DNA of 55,744 bases from Prevotellaceae bacterium UBA4361 (GCA_002393575.1 DGSN01000029.1:1-55744); one strand, 5' to 3'. Numbered from the stretch's first letter, positions 14,716 to 22,859 are shown. Notes: a model not told the origin generated them from the sequence alone. Numbers and translations are program-made.

Positions 14716-15663
14716 ATGTCACAAATCGTAAAACAACTCACCGAACTCATCGGCAACACACCTCTACTTGAATTAGGTAAGTATTCAGCAGAAAAAGGAT
14801 TAGAAAAACCTATCATCGTGAAAATAGAATTCTTCAATCCTGGCGGAAGCGTCAAAGACCGCATCGCCCTCGCCATGATAGAGGACGCAGAAAAGAAAGG
14901 CATCCTCAAGCCAGGAGCCACCATCATCGAACCAACCAGTGGAAACACAGGCGTGGGACTTGCACTCGTGGCTGCCGTCAAAGGCTACAAACTCATCCTC
15001 ACCATGCCCGAAACCATGAGCGTGGAGCGCCGTAACCTCGTCAAAGCATACGGAGCCACCGTGAAACTCACCTCAGGCAAGGACGGAATGCCTGGAGCCA
15101 TCAAAGCAGCAGAAGAACTGCGCGACTCCATCCCAGGCAGCATCATCCTCCAGCAGTTCGAAAACGCTGCCAACCCACAGCGTCACTACGAAACCACAGG
15201 TCCCGAACTGTGGAAACAGACAGACGGTAAAATCGACATCTTCGTAGCAGGCGTAGGCACAGGTGGCACCATCTCAGGCGTGGGCAAATACCTAAAAGAG
15301 CTAAACCCTAACGTGAAAATCTATGCCGTCGAACCATCCGCATCCCCAGTACTCAACGGAGGCAAGAGCGGTCCTCACAAAATCCAAGGCATCGGAGCTG
15401 GATTCATCCCTAAGACCTACGATGCAAACGTCATCGACGAAGTCATCGACGTAGATAACGACGATGCCATCCGCACCAGTCGCCAGCTTGCAGCCACAGA
15501 AGGACTCCTCGTAGGCATATCCTCAGGAGCAGCAGCCTTCGCAGCCACCCAATTGGCACAGCGACCAGAGAACAAAGGAAAGACCATCGTAGCCCTCCTC
15601 CCCGACACAGGCGAACGCTACCTCTCCACCGTCCTCTACGCATTCGAAGAATACCCACTGTAA
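14716..15663 (+). CDS. cysK: Cysteine synthase, second paralogue
   Basis: A 315-residue O-acetylserine sulfhydrylase-type enzyme. The PLP lysine is K47 in GGSVKDR, and SGNTG and GTGGTISGVG loops are intact. Its sequence follows that of the first copy (9817-10761) closely, including the shared N-terminal pattern LTELIGNTPLLEL, so the two are paralogues. Unlike the first copy it keeps the standard glycine before SVKDR. It has its own promoter (14555-14586) and a terminator-like leader, so it is regulated apart from the encapsulin operon. It is likely to be the general sulfide-using cysteine synthase, with the first copy specialised for the carrier. No serine acetyltransferase gene is present in the window. 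Confidence 0.9.
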   Translation: MSQIVKQLTELIGNTPLLELGKYSAEKGLEKPIIVKIEFFNPGGSVKDRIALAMIEDAEKKGILKPGATIIEPTSGNTGVGLALVAAVKGYKLILTMPETMSVERRNLVKAYGATVKLTSGKDGMPGAIKAAEELRDSIPGSIILQQFENAANPQRHYETTGPELWKQTDGKIDIFVAGVGTGGTISGVGKYLKELNPNVKIYAVEPSASPVLNGGKSGPHKIQGIGAGFIPKTYDANVIDEVIDVDNDDAIRTSRQLAATEGLLVGISSGAAAFAATQLAQRPENKGKTIVALLPDTGERYLSTVLYAFEEYPL

Positions 15664-15665
15664 TA

Positions 15666-15826
15666 AATGAAGAATGAAGAATGAAGAATAAAGAATGAAG
15701 AATGAATTTTACACTGCACATTGGATGAGTAATTTTCATTCTTCATTCGGAGCGAAGCGACCATTCATCATTCTTCATTTAAACGTAGCGCTCATTCTTC
15801 ATTTTTCATTCTTAATTCTTCATTTA
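15666..15826. repeat. Heptamer arrays between cysK2 and the LuxR-type regulator
   Basis: GAATGAA words at 15666-15705 and TTCATTC words at 15735-15826, with the GGAGCGAAGCGAC insert at about 15747-15760. The array reaches to within a few bases of the regulator's ATG at 15830, so it forms that gene's leader if transcription reads through from cysK2. Confidence 0.85.
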
Positions 15827-15829
15827 ACC

Positions 15830-16471
15830 ATGACCTTCATCATAGCTGACAATCAAGAGATTACCCGCTTTGCCATCGAGCATCTGCTTGACGGATTCCC
15901 AGACAAGCGAATCCTCCATGCATCCAGGAAAGCAGAGTTGGTCGAACAACTCAAAGCACACGAACAGAGTGTAGTCATCATCGACTACACCCTGTTCGAT
16001 TTTCTTGATGCCGCCAACCTACTCATCGTCAGCCAGCGCTTTCCCGCAGCCAGTTGGCTCCTCTTCAGCGACGACCTCACCGACAGTTTCCTGCGCACCA
16101 TCGCCTACCAAAGCCACAACATCAGCATCCTCTTCAAGGACGCATCCCTGCGAGAAATCACCGAAGCCATCCGCTCCACCCTCAGCGGCAGACGCTACAT
16201 CTGCCAGCGCGTCACCGAAATACTCCTTGCCCAGAAACTGCGAGAAGAAGAATCACCATCCACCCTCACACACACCGAAGTAGAAGTGATGCGAGCCATC
16301 GCACAGGGCAAGACCACCAAGGAGATAGCCAACGAACGCTTCTCCAGCATCCACACCATCAACACCCACCGCAAGAACATCTTCCGCAAGCTACAAGTCA
16401 ACACCGCACACGAAGCCATACGTGTAGCCATGCGCTCAGGCCTCATCGACGAGTCCGACTACTTCATCTAA
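15830..16471 (+). CDS. NarL/LuxR-type response regulator
   Basis: A 213-residue two-domain regulator. Residues 1-120 form a receiver domain: acidic D7 (IIADNQ), likely phosphorylation site D52 (VVIIDYTL), and K105-region lysine (ILFKDAS). Residues 150-210 form a LuxR-type helix-turn-helix (LTHTEVEVMRAIAQGKTTKE, then INTHRKNIFRKL). The start follows a heptamer repeat array; the upstream in-frame extension only translates the repeat. No histidine kinase is adjacent. It is the last plus-strand gene after the sulfur cluster and might regulate it, but nothing in the sequence proves this. Codons are strongly C-ending, like the encapsulin and desulfurase genes. Confidence 0.9.
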   Translation: MTFIIADNQEITRFAIEHLLDGFPDKRILHASRKAELVEQLKAHEQSVVIIDYTLFDFLDAANLLIVSQRFPAASWLLFSDDLTDSFLRTIAYQSHNISILFKDASLREITEAIRSTLSGRRYICQRVTEILLAQKLREEESPSTLTHTEVEVMRAIAQGKTTKEIANERFSSIHTINTHRKNIFRKLQVNTAHEAIRVAMRSGLIDESDYFI

Positions 16472-16870
16472 TCCCCATTCCCCACCCAATCCAGTCCATT
16501 TCAAGACAAAAGTTCAATCACAAAACCAATCAGCATCATCGTTCCACTGACTGTACTGAATCGTTCATTTGATTGAACTGAATCGTTCGTTTGATTATAC
16601 CGAAACACTGAGCCTTCGTCGTTATTCAAGCGAGCCCTCGTTTGAGTAACGCCGAGGGCTCGTTATTGAACAAACGAGCCCTCGGTAACTAGTTAAATCC
16701 AAAAGAGCGGCTCACTATATCCCCTCATGCGCTTCAGATAATCCCCTAAAGCGTTTCATTAAAAAGCATTATTCTTGCCCCCATTTTCCCTTTGTCCTCA
16801 TGTTCTTGTCGCAAGATAACATCATCACCTTTTCTTATCCAGAACTGACGTTATCAAGAAAAAAAATAAC
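16472..16870. repeat. Gene-free region with GAGGGCTCG palindrome cluster
   Basis: Three alternating copies of CGAGCCCTCG and CGAGGGCTCG lie at 16631-16640, 16653-16662 and 16675-16684. They are followed by AACTAGTTAAATCCAAAAGA and then ATCCCCTCATGCGC. The same order of parts is found at 34415-34540, so the repeat unit is at least 150 bases long. Upstream of the palindromes are repeated words of the CTGAATCGTTC type. No gene is seen. Confidence 0.75.
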
Positions 16871-17110
16871 TCAAGAGGAACGATAGCATATTTTGCAAGC
16901 AATTCTTTTTTCTGATTTGGCTTGTTTAAATGTTACCTTTTTGATTGATGCACTACACTTGTTCAAGCCTCTACATTTTTTACTTTTATGATAGCTATAT
17001 GCATATTTTCCTGTGCATATATACACATAAGTATCATTACTTCTATTTAGTGTATTGGTCGGTAAGAAGGACAAAGAAATCCATAAACAGATTGAAAGAA
17101 AACATCTCAT
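16871..17110 (-). CDS. Small secreted cysteine-rich protein
   Basis: A 79-residue protein with an N-terminal signal-like hydrophobic stretch (residues 3-18) and a mature part containing six regularly placed cysteines: ICTGKYAYSYH, KKCRGLNKC and ACKICYR. The pattern of a Cys, a His, a CRGL-C pair and a terminal CxxC resembles a small domain common in hypothetical proteins of Bacteroidetes; it could bind metal or form disulphides. The gene lies 9 bases downstream of the LRR gene and is probably co-transcribed with it. Both genes are notably more AT-rich than their neighbours. Function is unknown. Confidence 0.7.
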   Translation of the reverse strand: MRCFLSICLWISLSFLPTNTLNRSNDTYVYICTGKYAYSYHKSKKCRGLNKCSASIKKVTFKQAKSEKRIACKICYRSS

Positions 17111-17119
17111 TATACTTTG

Positions 17120-17875
17120 TTATTCGTTTTCAATCAATTTTTCTTTATTAAAAGGCAGCATTGCTTCATATTTATTTCTACAGCCCTTTGGTATTATTAT
17201 TTTTTCTAATGAACTACATCCCTCAAAAACACCTGAACCAATCTCTATGTCTTGAGAGTTGAAACAAATAGTCTTTAATGAATTACAATTTTTAAAAGCG
17301 TGACTCCCCAATATTCTTAATTGATGAGGAAGTGTTATTGATGACAATGAAGAACATCCAAGAAAAGCTTCAGACTCAATAAATTTAAGACTCTCAGGAA
17401 AATCAAAACTGCTTAGATTCGAGCAACCATAAAATGCATCTTTGCCTATAAATTGGAGATTATTAGAAATAATAATCGTTTGCAATTGACGACAATTATA
17501 AAAGCTATTTGCTCCAATAGCTATAACAGAGTTAGGTATAAATAAACGCTTAATATCAATTGGAGAGTCATTTTCAAACGCTTTACTTAGTATACAAATC
17601 GTACTATTAGATATTTTATACTCTTCCAACGAGCAACTAAAAGAATCCGCTTTAACCAGGAATGTTCTATCTTCAGAATACCTAACTCGACAATCATCAT
17701 AAATATCCTTAACAAATCTCGAATAGTCAGCTTCACAAAGAGTAATAAAATCCGTTTGTGTCATTTCTTCCATTTCTTTTCCCACACGAGATACAAATTT
17801 TTTTAAATCATCAATTGATGATATTTTAAAAATAGAACCATTTAGTTCCAAATATCCATTTATTTTACTATCCAT
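17120..17875 (-). CDS. BspA-type leucine-rich repeat protein
   Basis: A 251-residue protein. Residues 1-90 are a non-repeat N-terminal part. Residues 90-235 hold about six LRR_5/BspA-type repeats of 22-23 residues with the pattern I-x-x-x-A-F-x-x-C-x-x-L-x-x-I-x-I-P (for example AFLGCSSLSSITLP and VFEGCSSLEKIIIP). BspA-type repeats usually occur in surface proteins that bind host or bacterial ligands. This one has no signal peptide or lipobox, so an intracellular location or an incomplete N-terminus must be considered. It is AT-rich and probably forms a two-gene unit with the Cys-rich protein downstream, suggesting transfer from another genome. Confidence 0.85.
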   Translation of the reverse strand: MDSKINGYLELNGSIFKISSIDDLKKFVSRVGKEMEEMTQTDFITLCEADYSRFVKDIYDDCRVRYSEDRTFLVKADSFSCSLEEYKISNSTICILSKAFENDSPIDIKRLFIPNSVIAIGANSFYNCRQLQTIIISNNLQFIGKDAFYGCSNLSSFDFPESLKFIESEAFLGCSSLSSITLPHQLRILGSHAFKNCNSLKTICFNSQDIEIGSGVFEGCSSLEKIIIPKGCRNKYEAMLPFNKEKLIENE

Positions 17876-18012
17876 AATTTTTTAGTTTTAATTATTGTAT
17901 GCTTTAATTTGTTTTTGAGCTGTAAATGTACAAAATAATTGCGTTTCTGAAAAAAGATTTGAAAGATTTTCATTCAGAAAAGAGAAAAAGTCTATCTGTT
18001 CAAGAATGCTTG
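17876..18012. other. AT-rich intergenic region upstream of the LRR gene
   Basis: Nothing beyond AT-rich sequence is recognised here. Together with the pseudogene fragment at 18013-18140 it fills the gap between the LRR gene and vapC. A weak TTATTTTG on the minus strand near 17930 resembles a -7 box but departs from the consensus at the second base. Confidence 0.4.
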
Positions 18013-18140
18013 TCCTTCTTCAGCCGTTCGGCGATTGCATATTGGAGAGCAGCAGCTTCTTCGTTACCTTGTGCGGAGAGGATGTCACCAAAGAGTTAAT
18101 GGGCTTCGTTGATAGTTCTTCGTGCTCCTTGTGAAGCTCT
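18013..18140 (-). pseudogene. Remnant of the Pif1/TPR helicase C-terminus
   Basis: The plus-strand sequence from TTCTTCAGCCGTTCGGCGAT onward parallels the 3' end of the helicase gene at about 20788-20870 with scattered substitutions, then jumps to the sequence corresponding to about 21001-21040. The junction falls at the word ATGGGC, which occurs at both positions in the intact gene, so a deletion between short direct repeats explains the structure. The frame is broken, including a stop at 18097 on the minus strand. It is a degenerate partial copy, not a functional gene. Confidence 0.75.
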
Positions 18141-18248
18141 GCACAAAAAATGAAAAGAACAATGAGATGACTACGAAACACACAGACGCAAACATCCCCT
18201 GCGTCTCGGGCAATGCAGGGGATGGTGTTGTGGTCTGAGGGAATAAGT

Positions 18249-18653
18249 CTATTTCTCTTTTACCCAATCTTCAATCTTTATTCCTTCAACATGTTTGAAG
18301 TGCTTCGCATTATGTGTAACCATTGTAAGACCAGCAACCTTGGCAGCACAGCCAATCAGAAGGTCGAAGTCTTCTATGGGTCTTCCGACATTCCACAATC
18401 GGGCACGCTCTTTGGCGAATGTTTCCACACTGTCGGAAAAAGGGAGCATCTTCACATCTCTGATGAAGTCGTATGTCTGCTTCAAGTTTTCTTCTACTTG
18501 TTCGCTTCGGTAAGCTCCGAAGAGCAACTCGGCCACTACAATCTGGGTAATGAAACAACGTTCCTTACCAACCTCATTCAACTTGGCTCCCACATTGCGG
18601 TCGCCTCTGAACAAAGCTACTATGATGCTTGTGTCAAGAAGATAGCCGTTCAT
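18249..18653 (-). CDS. vapC: PIN-domain toxin, VapC type
   Basis: A 134-residue PIN-domain ribonuclease, expected to cleave tRNA or rRNA when freed from its antitoxin. The acidic metal-binding residues are visible: D7 (YLLDTSI), E42 (VVAELLFGA), and D95/D97 (EDFDLLIG), with N115 in the THNAKHF motif. Length is typical. The start codon overlaps the stop of the upstream antitoxin gene by four bases (18650-18653), the usual arrangement of VapBC modules. A good promoter precedes the pair at 18919-18950. Identification as a VapC/FitB-type toxin is secure; activity is inferred. Confidence 0.92.
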   Translation of the reverse strand: MNGYLLDTSIIVALFRGDRNVGAKLNEVGKERCFITQIVVAELLFGAYRSEQVEENLKQTYDFIRDVKMLPFSDSVETFAKERARLWNVGRPIEDFDLLIGCAAKVAGLTMVTHNAKHFKHVEGIKIEDWVKEK

Positions 18654-18892
18654 GACTCCACGTCAATTGTGTTGGCAGTCCTGGCACTGCGAATGTCGTC
18701 AAAAATCTCGTCGGCACTGCGACTGTCCTTCCATGCCCCCACAAATCGGTCGGCCCAGCCAGCTTCAGTCTTGGCTTTTTTCTCCCTAACCAGCGTTCTG
18801 ACAAATGCAAGCATCTCCTCCATTGCTGTCTCGCTGTCGAGCAATGGACTCATCTCGCGGAACAGCTCCGCACGCAGTTGTATTGCAGTCAT
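18650..18892 (-). CDS. Antitoxin partner of VapC
   Basis: An 80-residue, highly charged and helical protein encoded directly before vapC and overlapping it. The start is set at MTAIQLRAEL, which sits just downstream of the promoter; the longer frame would run through the -7 box. The N-terminal part (MTAIQLRAELFREMSPLLDS) probably forms a DNA-binding or dimerisation unit and the C-terminal part (WADRFVGAWKDSRSADEIFD) resembles the toxin-wrapping tails of small Bacteroidetes VapB-like antitoxins. The protein would neutralise VapC and repress the operon. The family cannot be named exactly. Confidence 0.8.
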   Translation of the reverse strand: MTAIQLRAELFREMSPLLDSETAMEEMLAFVRTLVREKKAKTEAGWADRFVGAWKDSRSADEIFDDIRSARTANTIDVES

Positions 18893-18918
18893 AATCCTAA
18901 CATGTTTAGTTCTGGCTG

Positions 18919-18950
18919 CAAAAATACAAATAAGTGAGCGAAAAGCCAAA
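18919..18950 (-). promoter_or_regulatory. Promoter of the vapBC operon
   Basis: On the minus strand, TTTG (18947-18950), 20 bases, then TATTTTTG (18919-18926) match the Bacteroidetes promoter consensus at all fixed positions. The antitoxin ATG lies 27 bases downstream of the -7 box. Confidence 0.8.
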
Positions 18951-19113
18951 TTTCCTCACACATTTCTATTTTTTAGCGGAGTTCAGACGAGCAGGCTCGA
19001 AGTCTTTGGATTTTTTCGAGAGGGAGTATCTTAGAGATGAAGTCTCAGAGTTATACATATTCTCCAAACAAAAAAATATAAACAAATACAAAAAAAGATT
19101 TCAACGAATAGCT

Positions 19114-20541
19114 TTATTTACGCATCCGTAGTTTCTTGTTGCTGTAGTTGACTGCGATGAAGACGCGGTCGGTGTTTTGCGTTGGCGAGGCATTGTTGTT
19201 AGAGATTGCAGGGATGTGGATGGTTTTCGACTTGGTGGTGCCAAGGTATTGGCGGGATCCATCAACGGGATTCATCAGCCACAACTGCTTGCGTTTTCCT
19301 TGGATTTTCGACAAGTCGATGTTCATGGCTCTACCCGTGTAGTTATAGACAAGAAAGTAATTCTTGCCTCGTGTGGCAATGAGGCGGTTGTATCGTTCTC
19401 CTTTTTCACCGATGATGATGGTGGAATCGGGAACACGGTCGTCGAAAGGAAAGGAGAGCATGAGATGCTTGAGGTGCTTGAGTTGGTTTCTGCCTGGTGC
19501 ATGGAGTGCTTCCTTCCATGTTGCTGTGGCTCCGTATGCGGGTTCTCTGCCTTGGTCCATGAACTGCATGATGCTGTTGTGCCCGTAGGTGTGTCCACAA
19601 CTGCCTGCAAAAACGGACCAATAGGCATATCGTCGCACGTCGTAGTCCTTCCATCGCGGTTGGGTGGTGTCGTGCAAACCTTGAGGAATGTCCTCGTATG
19701 ATGGTTCTCCGTCGATGACGGGCTTGAGGGGATGCTGATTCCAGCAACGGTAAACATATCGCCAGTTGTCTTCTTCTGTGTTCTCCTCAATGGGATAGTT
19801 GGCATCGCCGTTTCTCTGTCCATATCGGCGATGTCCGCTTTGGAATAGATGGAAGTCAAGCCATTGGCTGTCTGCCCACCAGTCAGCCGACGTGGTTCGT
19901 CCGCGCGGATGGAAGGTCATGAGATGGTTCTTGTCAATTTGCTTGATAGCCAATGCCAAAGCGTTCCACGATTCTGTTCCTCTGTCTCCCTGTATGTCGC
20001 CTCCTATCATCCAGATGATGTTCGGATGGTGCTGGTAGCGCTGGGCGAGAAAACTGCCATAGAGGGTGGCTTTCTCTGGGGAGAGATGCTTGACTTGTGA
20101 ACCCCAAATGCAGTCCATAGCGATGTAAATGCCTAAGCTTTCGGCGCGTTCGACGATGTAGTCCAAATGCTCCCAAAAACCGTTCTCGCCTTGATGAGAG
20201 AACGAGTCCATGCGGAACGACGAATCGTTGGCACATGAACCATAGTCGTTGATGGTGGGGATGGCATTGATGACTTGTATTTGCTCTACATTGAATCCAG
20301 CCAATTTCTCTTGTTGCAAAAAGTAATCAACGTCTTCCCTTTTGCAGCGGTGTGGTAGCAGCCAAGCAGTGTTGCCAAGCCAGAAGAAAGGAGTACCGTT
20401 CTCGAACTCCAGATAGCGATGGTTTCGAGAAACTCTCAGTTGTCCGTTGTCCCACGGTTTCTGAGCAGAGAGATGTGTGAAGGACAAAAAACAAAGGAGT
20501 AAGAACAACGCAGTGAATGAAAAACCTTTACAATCCTTCAA
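19114..20541 (-). CDS. Secreted glycoside hydrolase, DUF4038/GH140-like
   Basis: A secreted hydrolase of about 475 residues. After a signal peptide ending LSAQ it begins with the family N-terminus (LRVSRNHRYLEFENGTPFFW, then GNTAWLL). The (beta/alpha)8 barrel carries WMIGGDIQGD and VIDGEPSYEDIP, probable acid/base and nucleophile regions. A C-terminal all-beta domain (LMNPVDGSRQYLG) follows, like the collagen-binding-like domain usual in this family. GH140 enzymes cleave apiose from rhamnogalacturonan II, but related families differ in substrate. There is no ATG near the signal peptide; a TTG at 20541 is proposed. The ATG at 20718 would add 59 residues encoded by repeat-like DNA, which seems less likely. 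Confidence 0.75.
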   Translation of the reverse strand: MKDCKGFSFTALFLLLCFLSFTHLSAQKPWDNGQLRVSRNHRYLEFENGTPFFWLGNTAWLLPHRCKREDVDYFLQQEKLAGFNVEQIQVINAIPTINDYGSCANDSSFRMDSFSHQGENGFWEHLDYIVERAESLGIYIAMDCIWGSQVKHLSPEKATLYGSFLAQRYQHHPNIIWMIGGDIQGDRGTESWNALALAIKQIDKNHLMTFHPRGRTTSADWWADSQWLDFHLFQSGHRRYGQRNGDANYPIEENTEEDNWRYVYRCWNQHPLKPVIDGEPSYEDIPQGLHDTTQPRWKDYDVRRYAYWSVFAGSCGHTYGHNSIMQFMDQGREPAYGATATWKEALHAPGRNQLKHLKHLMLSFPFDDRVPDSTIIIGEKGERYNRLIATRGKNYFLVYNYTGRAMNIDLSKIQGKRKQLWLMNPVDGSRQYLGTTKSKTIHIPAISNNNASPTQNTDRVFIAVNYSNKKLRMRK

Positions 20542-20773
20542 ATCCCTGATTAAGAGGCGGAAAATGAAAAGTGGGAAATTGGCTATACAGTAGTTCTTTT
20601 TTAGGTTTATGCTCTGATGCCTGAGGACTAAGGTCTTGCCTTGCTTTTGACCTTTGCCCTTCGACCTTTGACTTGTTTCGCTTATGTCCTTCGACCTTTG
20701 ACCCTCTAAACGTAACATGTTATTTCTGATGTGATTATTTCAAATTCTTTCCTAAAATAGAAACAGTTTGGAA
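20542..20773. other. Intergenic region with GGTCAAAGG-type repeats
   Basis: Contains CGACCTTTGAC-type words repeated at 20645-20705 and a CTGAGGACTAAGGTCTTG stretch. Relatives are seen near 26395-26430 and 30598-30640. No gene is assigned, although the GH140-like frame stays open through it. Confidence 0.5.
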
Positions 20774-22840
20774 TTATTTTTTTTCTTTTTTCAGCCGTTC
20801 GGCGATGGCGTATTGAAGGGCTGCGGCTTCTTCGTCGCCTTGAGCGGAGAGGATGTCGCCGAAGAGTTGATGGGCACTGATGTTCTTGGGCTTGAGAGAG
20901 GTGCAACGGTCAAGGTCGGCAGCAGCGGCATCAAGCTCGCGCATATTGAAGAGAATCTTACCACGGGTGTAGAGTGCCTTGAAATTGTGGGGAGCGAGAC
21001 GATGGGCTTCGTTAATGGTTTGTAGTGCTTTGGTGAGCCGTCGCTGGGAGAGTTGCACTCGGCTCTTGCCAATGAGAGCATCAACGGACTGAGGATTGAG
21101 GGCAAGGGCTTTGTTGTAGTTGGCAATGGCTGAACGCGCATCGTCCATTTCTATGCTTTGCTCTGCCAGATGGATGTATTCCTCTGCCAACTTGTCGAGT
21201 TGGCGCTGCTTGTTCTTCAACTCTTCTTCTTGTGCTGCCAATCGCTGGGTGAGTGAAGTAATGATGTCGCGCTGTGTGGTGATGATGGAGAGTTTTTTGC
21301 GGATGAGCCGTTTAGCCCAAGGTTTCTCGATGTCGTAGCGTGAGTGCATGGCACGGATAAGCTGGTCGAGGGCTTCTTCAAAACGGCAGTCATCGAAAGC
21401 TTTCACGGCATCGTGATATTGGATGTCGGCTTCTGCACGTCGCAATGCCACTTCGACGGCGTGCTGGTCATTGAACTGCTGGGAGAAGGTGACGACATGG
21501 GGATTGACAAAGATGTCGGAAAAGGCAAGAGGTTGCTTGAGGGTGAGTCCGTCGAGACTGCGGCAACGGCTGAGTGCCACGTATGCTTGTCCACCCGAAA
21601 AGACACCGCCCGTGAAATCGACATTCACGTGGTCGAAGGTGAGTCCTTGGCTCTTGTGGATGGTGATGGCCCAAGCAAGCCGCAGAGGAAACTGCTTGAA
21701 CACGCCCAACTCTTCCTCTTCAATTTTTCGTTCCTTCTCATTATAAGTATAGCGCACGTTTTCCCAGAGTTCCTGTTCCACATCGTGGTACTGTCCGTCC
21801 TCGGTCATCACGTGAATGAGCGTACCGTTCTCATCAATTCCGACAATCATGCCGAGTGTACCATTCACCCATCGCTTGTCGCGGTCGTTCTTGATGAAGA
21901 TGACTTGTGCTCCGACCTTCAGTTGCAGTTCGAGCAGAGTGGGCAGAGAACTCTCTGGGAACTCACCTTGTATCTCTCCGCGAAAGGTCTGAACATCTCC
22001 TTCAAGGGCAGAGAGTCGAGACTGATTGATGAAATCGACGGTGTCGCGACGTGCAGCAAGCGTGATAGTGAGAGCTGTGGCTTCGTGAGGAGTGATGCGT
22101 GAAGCGTGAAGCGACTCATCTGGAAGGCAGTTCTCGTTATCGTTTTCACTTCTCACTTGGCAGTTGATAAGCTGGAGGTCAGCTTTGGAAGCTGTGTTGG
22201 TGCGGATGTGGTCGAGGACGGAAACAAACACCTTGTCGGTTTGACGATAAACTTGTGTAAATTCGATAGAGACGAGTTTCATTTCCTGAAACACACGGGC
22301 GGAAAAGAAATAAGGTGTCTCGTAGAATCGATGGAGGATGTCGCGCTCATCGCGCTTCACAACAGGTTCGAGCTGGAAGATGTCGCCCACAAGGAGCAAC
22401 TGTTTTCCTCCAAAAGGCTGACGTTGGTTGCCAGAATAGGTGCGAAGGATGCGGTCGATGAAATCGATAATATCGGCTCGAACCATTGAGATTTCGTCGA
22501 TGATGATGAGTTCCACTTCGCGAATGAGCTTGCAATGCTCCTTATTATATTTAAGGAACTCACGGAGTTTGCGCCCTGCATAGCGTGGGTCGTCGGGCAC
22601 AAGGGGATGGAAGGGGAGTTTGAAGAAACTGTGAAGGGTGACTCCTCCTGCATTGATGGCAGCGATGCCAGTGGGAGCCAACACAACATATTTCTTCTTG
22701 GTGTGCTGACAGATGTATTTCAAGAAAGTCGATTTACCTGTTCCCGCCTTTCCTGTGAGGAAAAGGGAGTTGGAAGTGAACTGAACAAGATTCAGTGCAT
22801 TCCGGAACTGCGGATTCTGGGTGTCGATTTCTATCTGCAT
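20774..22840 (-). CDS. Pif1-like helicase fused to a TPR domain
   Basis: A 688-residue protein. Residues 1-430 form a superfamily 1 helicase of the Pif1/RecD-like type: Walker A GKAGTGKST at 30-38, Walker B LIIIDEISMV, GDIFQLEP, a later ITIHKSQGLTFDHV motif and AYVALSRCRSLDGL near the C-terminal end. A linker with a coiled coil (RLAAQEEELKNKQRQLDKL) follows, then about three to four tetratricopeptide repeats (540-688). Pif1 helicases unwind forked or G-quadruplex DNA; the TPRs probably recruit partners. The start is the ATG giving MQIEIDTQNP; an upstream TTG is possible. It follows the PBP gene closely on the same strand. A broken copy of its 3' end lies at 18013-18140. Confidence 0.9.
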   Translation of the reverse strand: MQIEIDTQNPQFRNALNLVQFTSNSLFLTGKAGTGKSTFLKYICQHTKKKYVVLAPTGIAAINAGGVTLHSFFKLPFHPLVPDDPRYAGRKLREFLKYNKEHCKLIREVELIIIDEISMVRADIIDFIDRILRTYSGNQRQPFGGKQLLLVGDIFQLEPVVKRDERDILHRFYETPYFFSARVFQEMKLVSIEFTQVYRQTDKVFVSVLDHIRTNTASKADLQLINCQVRSENDNENCLPDESLHASRITPHEATALTITLAARRDTVDFINQSRLSALEGDVQTFRGEIQGEFPESSLPTLLELQLKVGAQVIFIKNDRDKRWVNGTLGMIVGIDENGTLIHVMTEDGQYHDVEQELWENVRYTYNEKERKIEEEELGVFKQFPLRLAWAITIHKSQGLTFDHVNVDFTGGVFSGGQAYVALSRCRSLDGLTLKQPLAFSDIFVNPHVVTFSQQFNDQHAVEVALRRAEADIQYHDAVKAFDDCRFEEALDQLIRAMHSRYDIEKPWAKRLIRKKLSIITTQRDIITSLTQRLAAQEEELKNKQRQLDKLAEEYIHLAEQSIEMDDARSAIANYNKALALNPQSVDALIGKSRVQLSQRRLTKALQTINEAHRLAPHNFKALYTRGKILFNMRELDAAAADLDRCTSLKPKNISAHQLFGDILSAQGDEEAAALQYAIAERLKKEKK

Positions 22841-22859
22841 AAAAATCAATCTTCGTCTA

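Noticed and set aside
15695..15829. Longer N-terminus for the LuxR-type regulator
   Set aside because: The extra residues translate the heptamer repeat array; the receiver domain begins at the ATG at 15830.
20542..20718. ATG at 20718 as the start of the GH140-like gene
   Set aside because: The 59 added residues come from GGTCAAAGG-type repeat DNA and precede a normal signal peptide, so a TTG start at 20541 is preferred, with moderate confidence.
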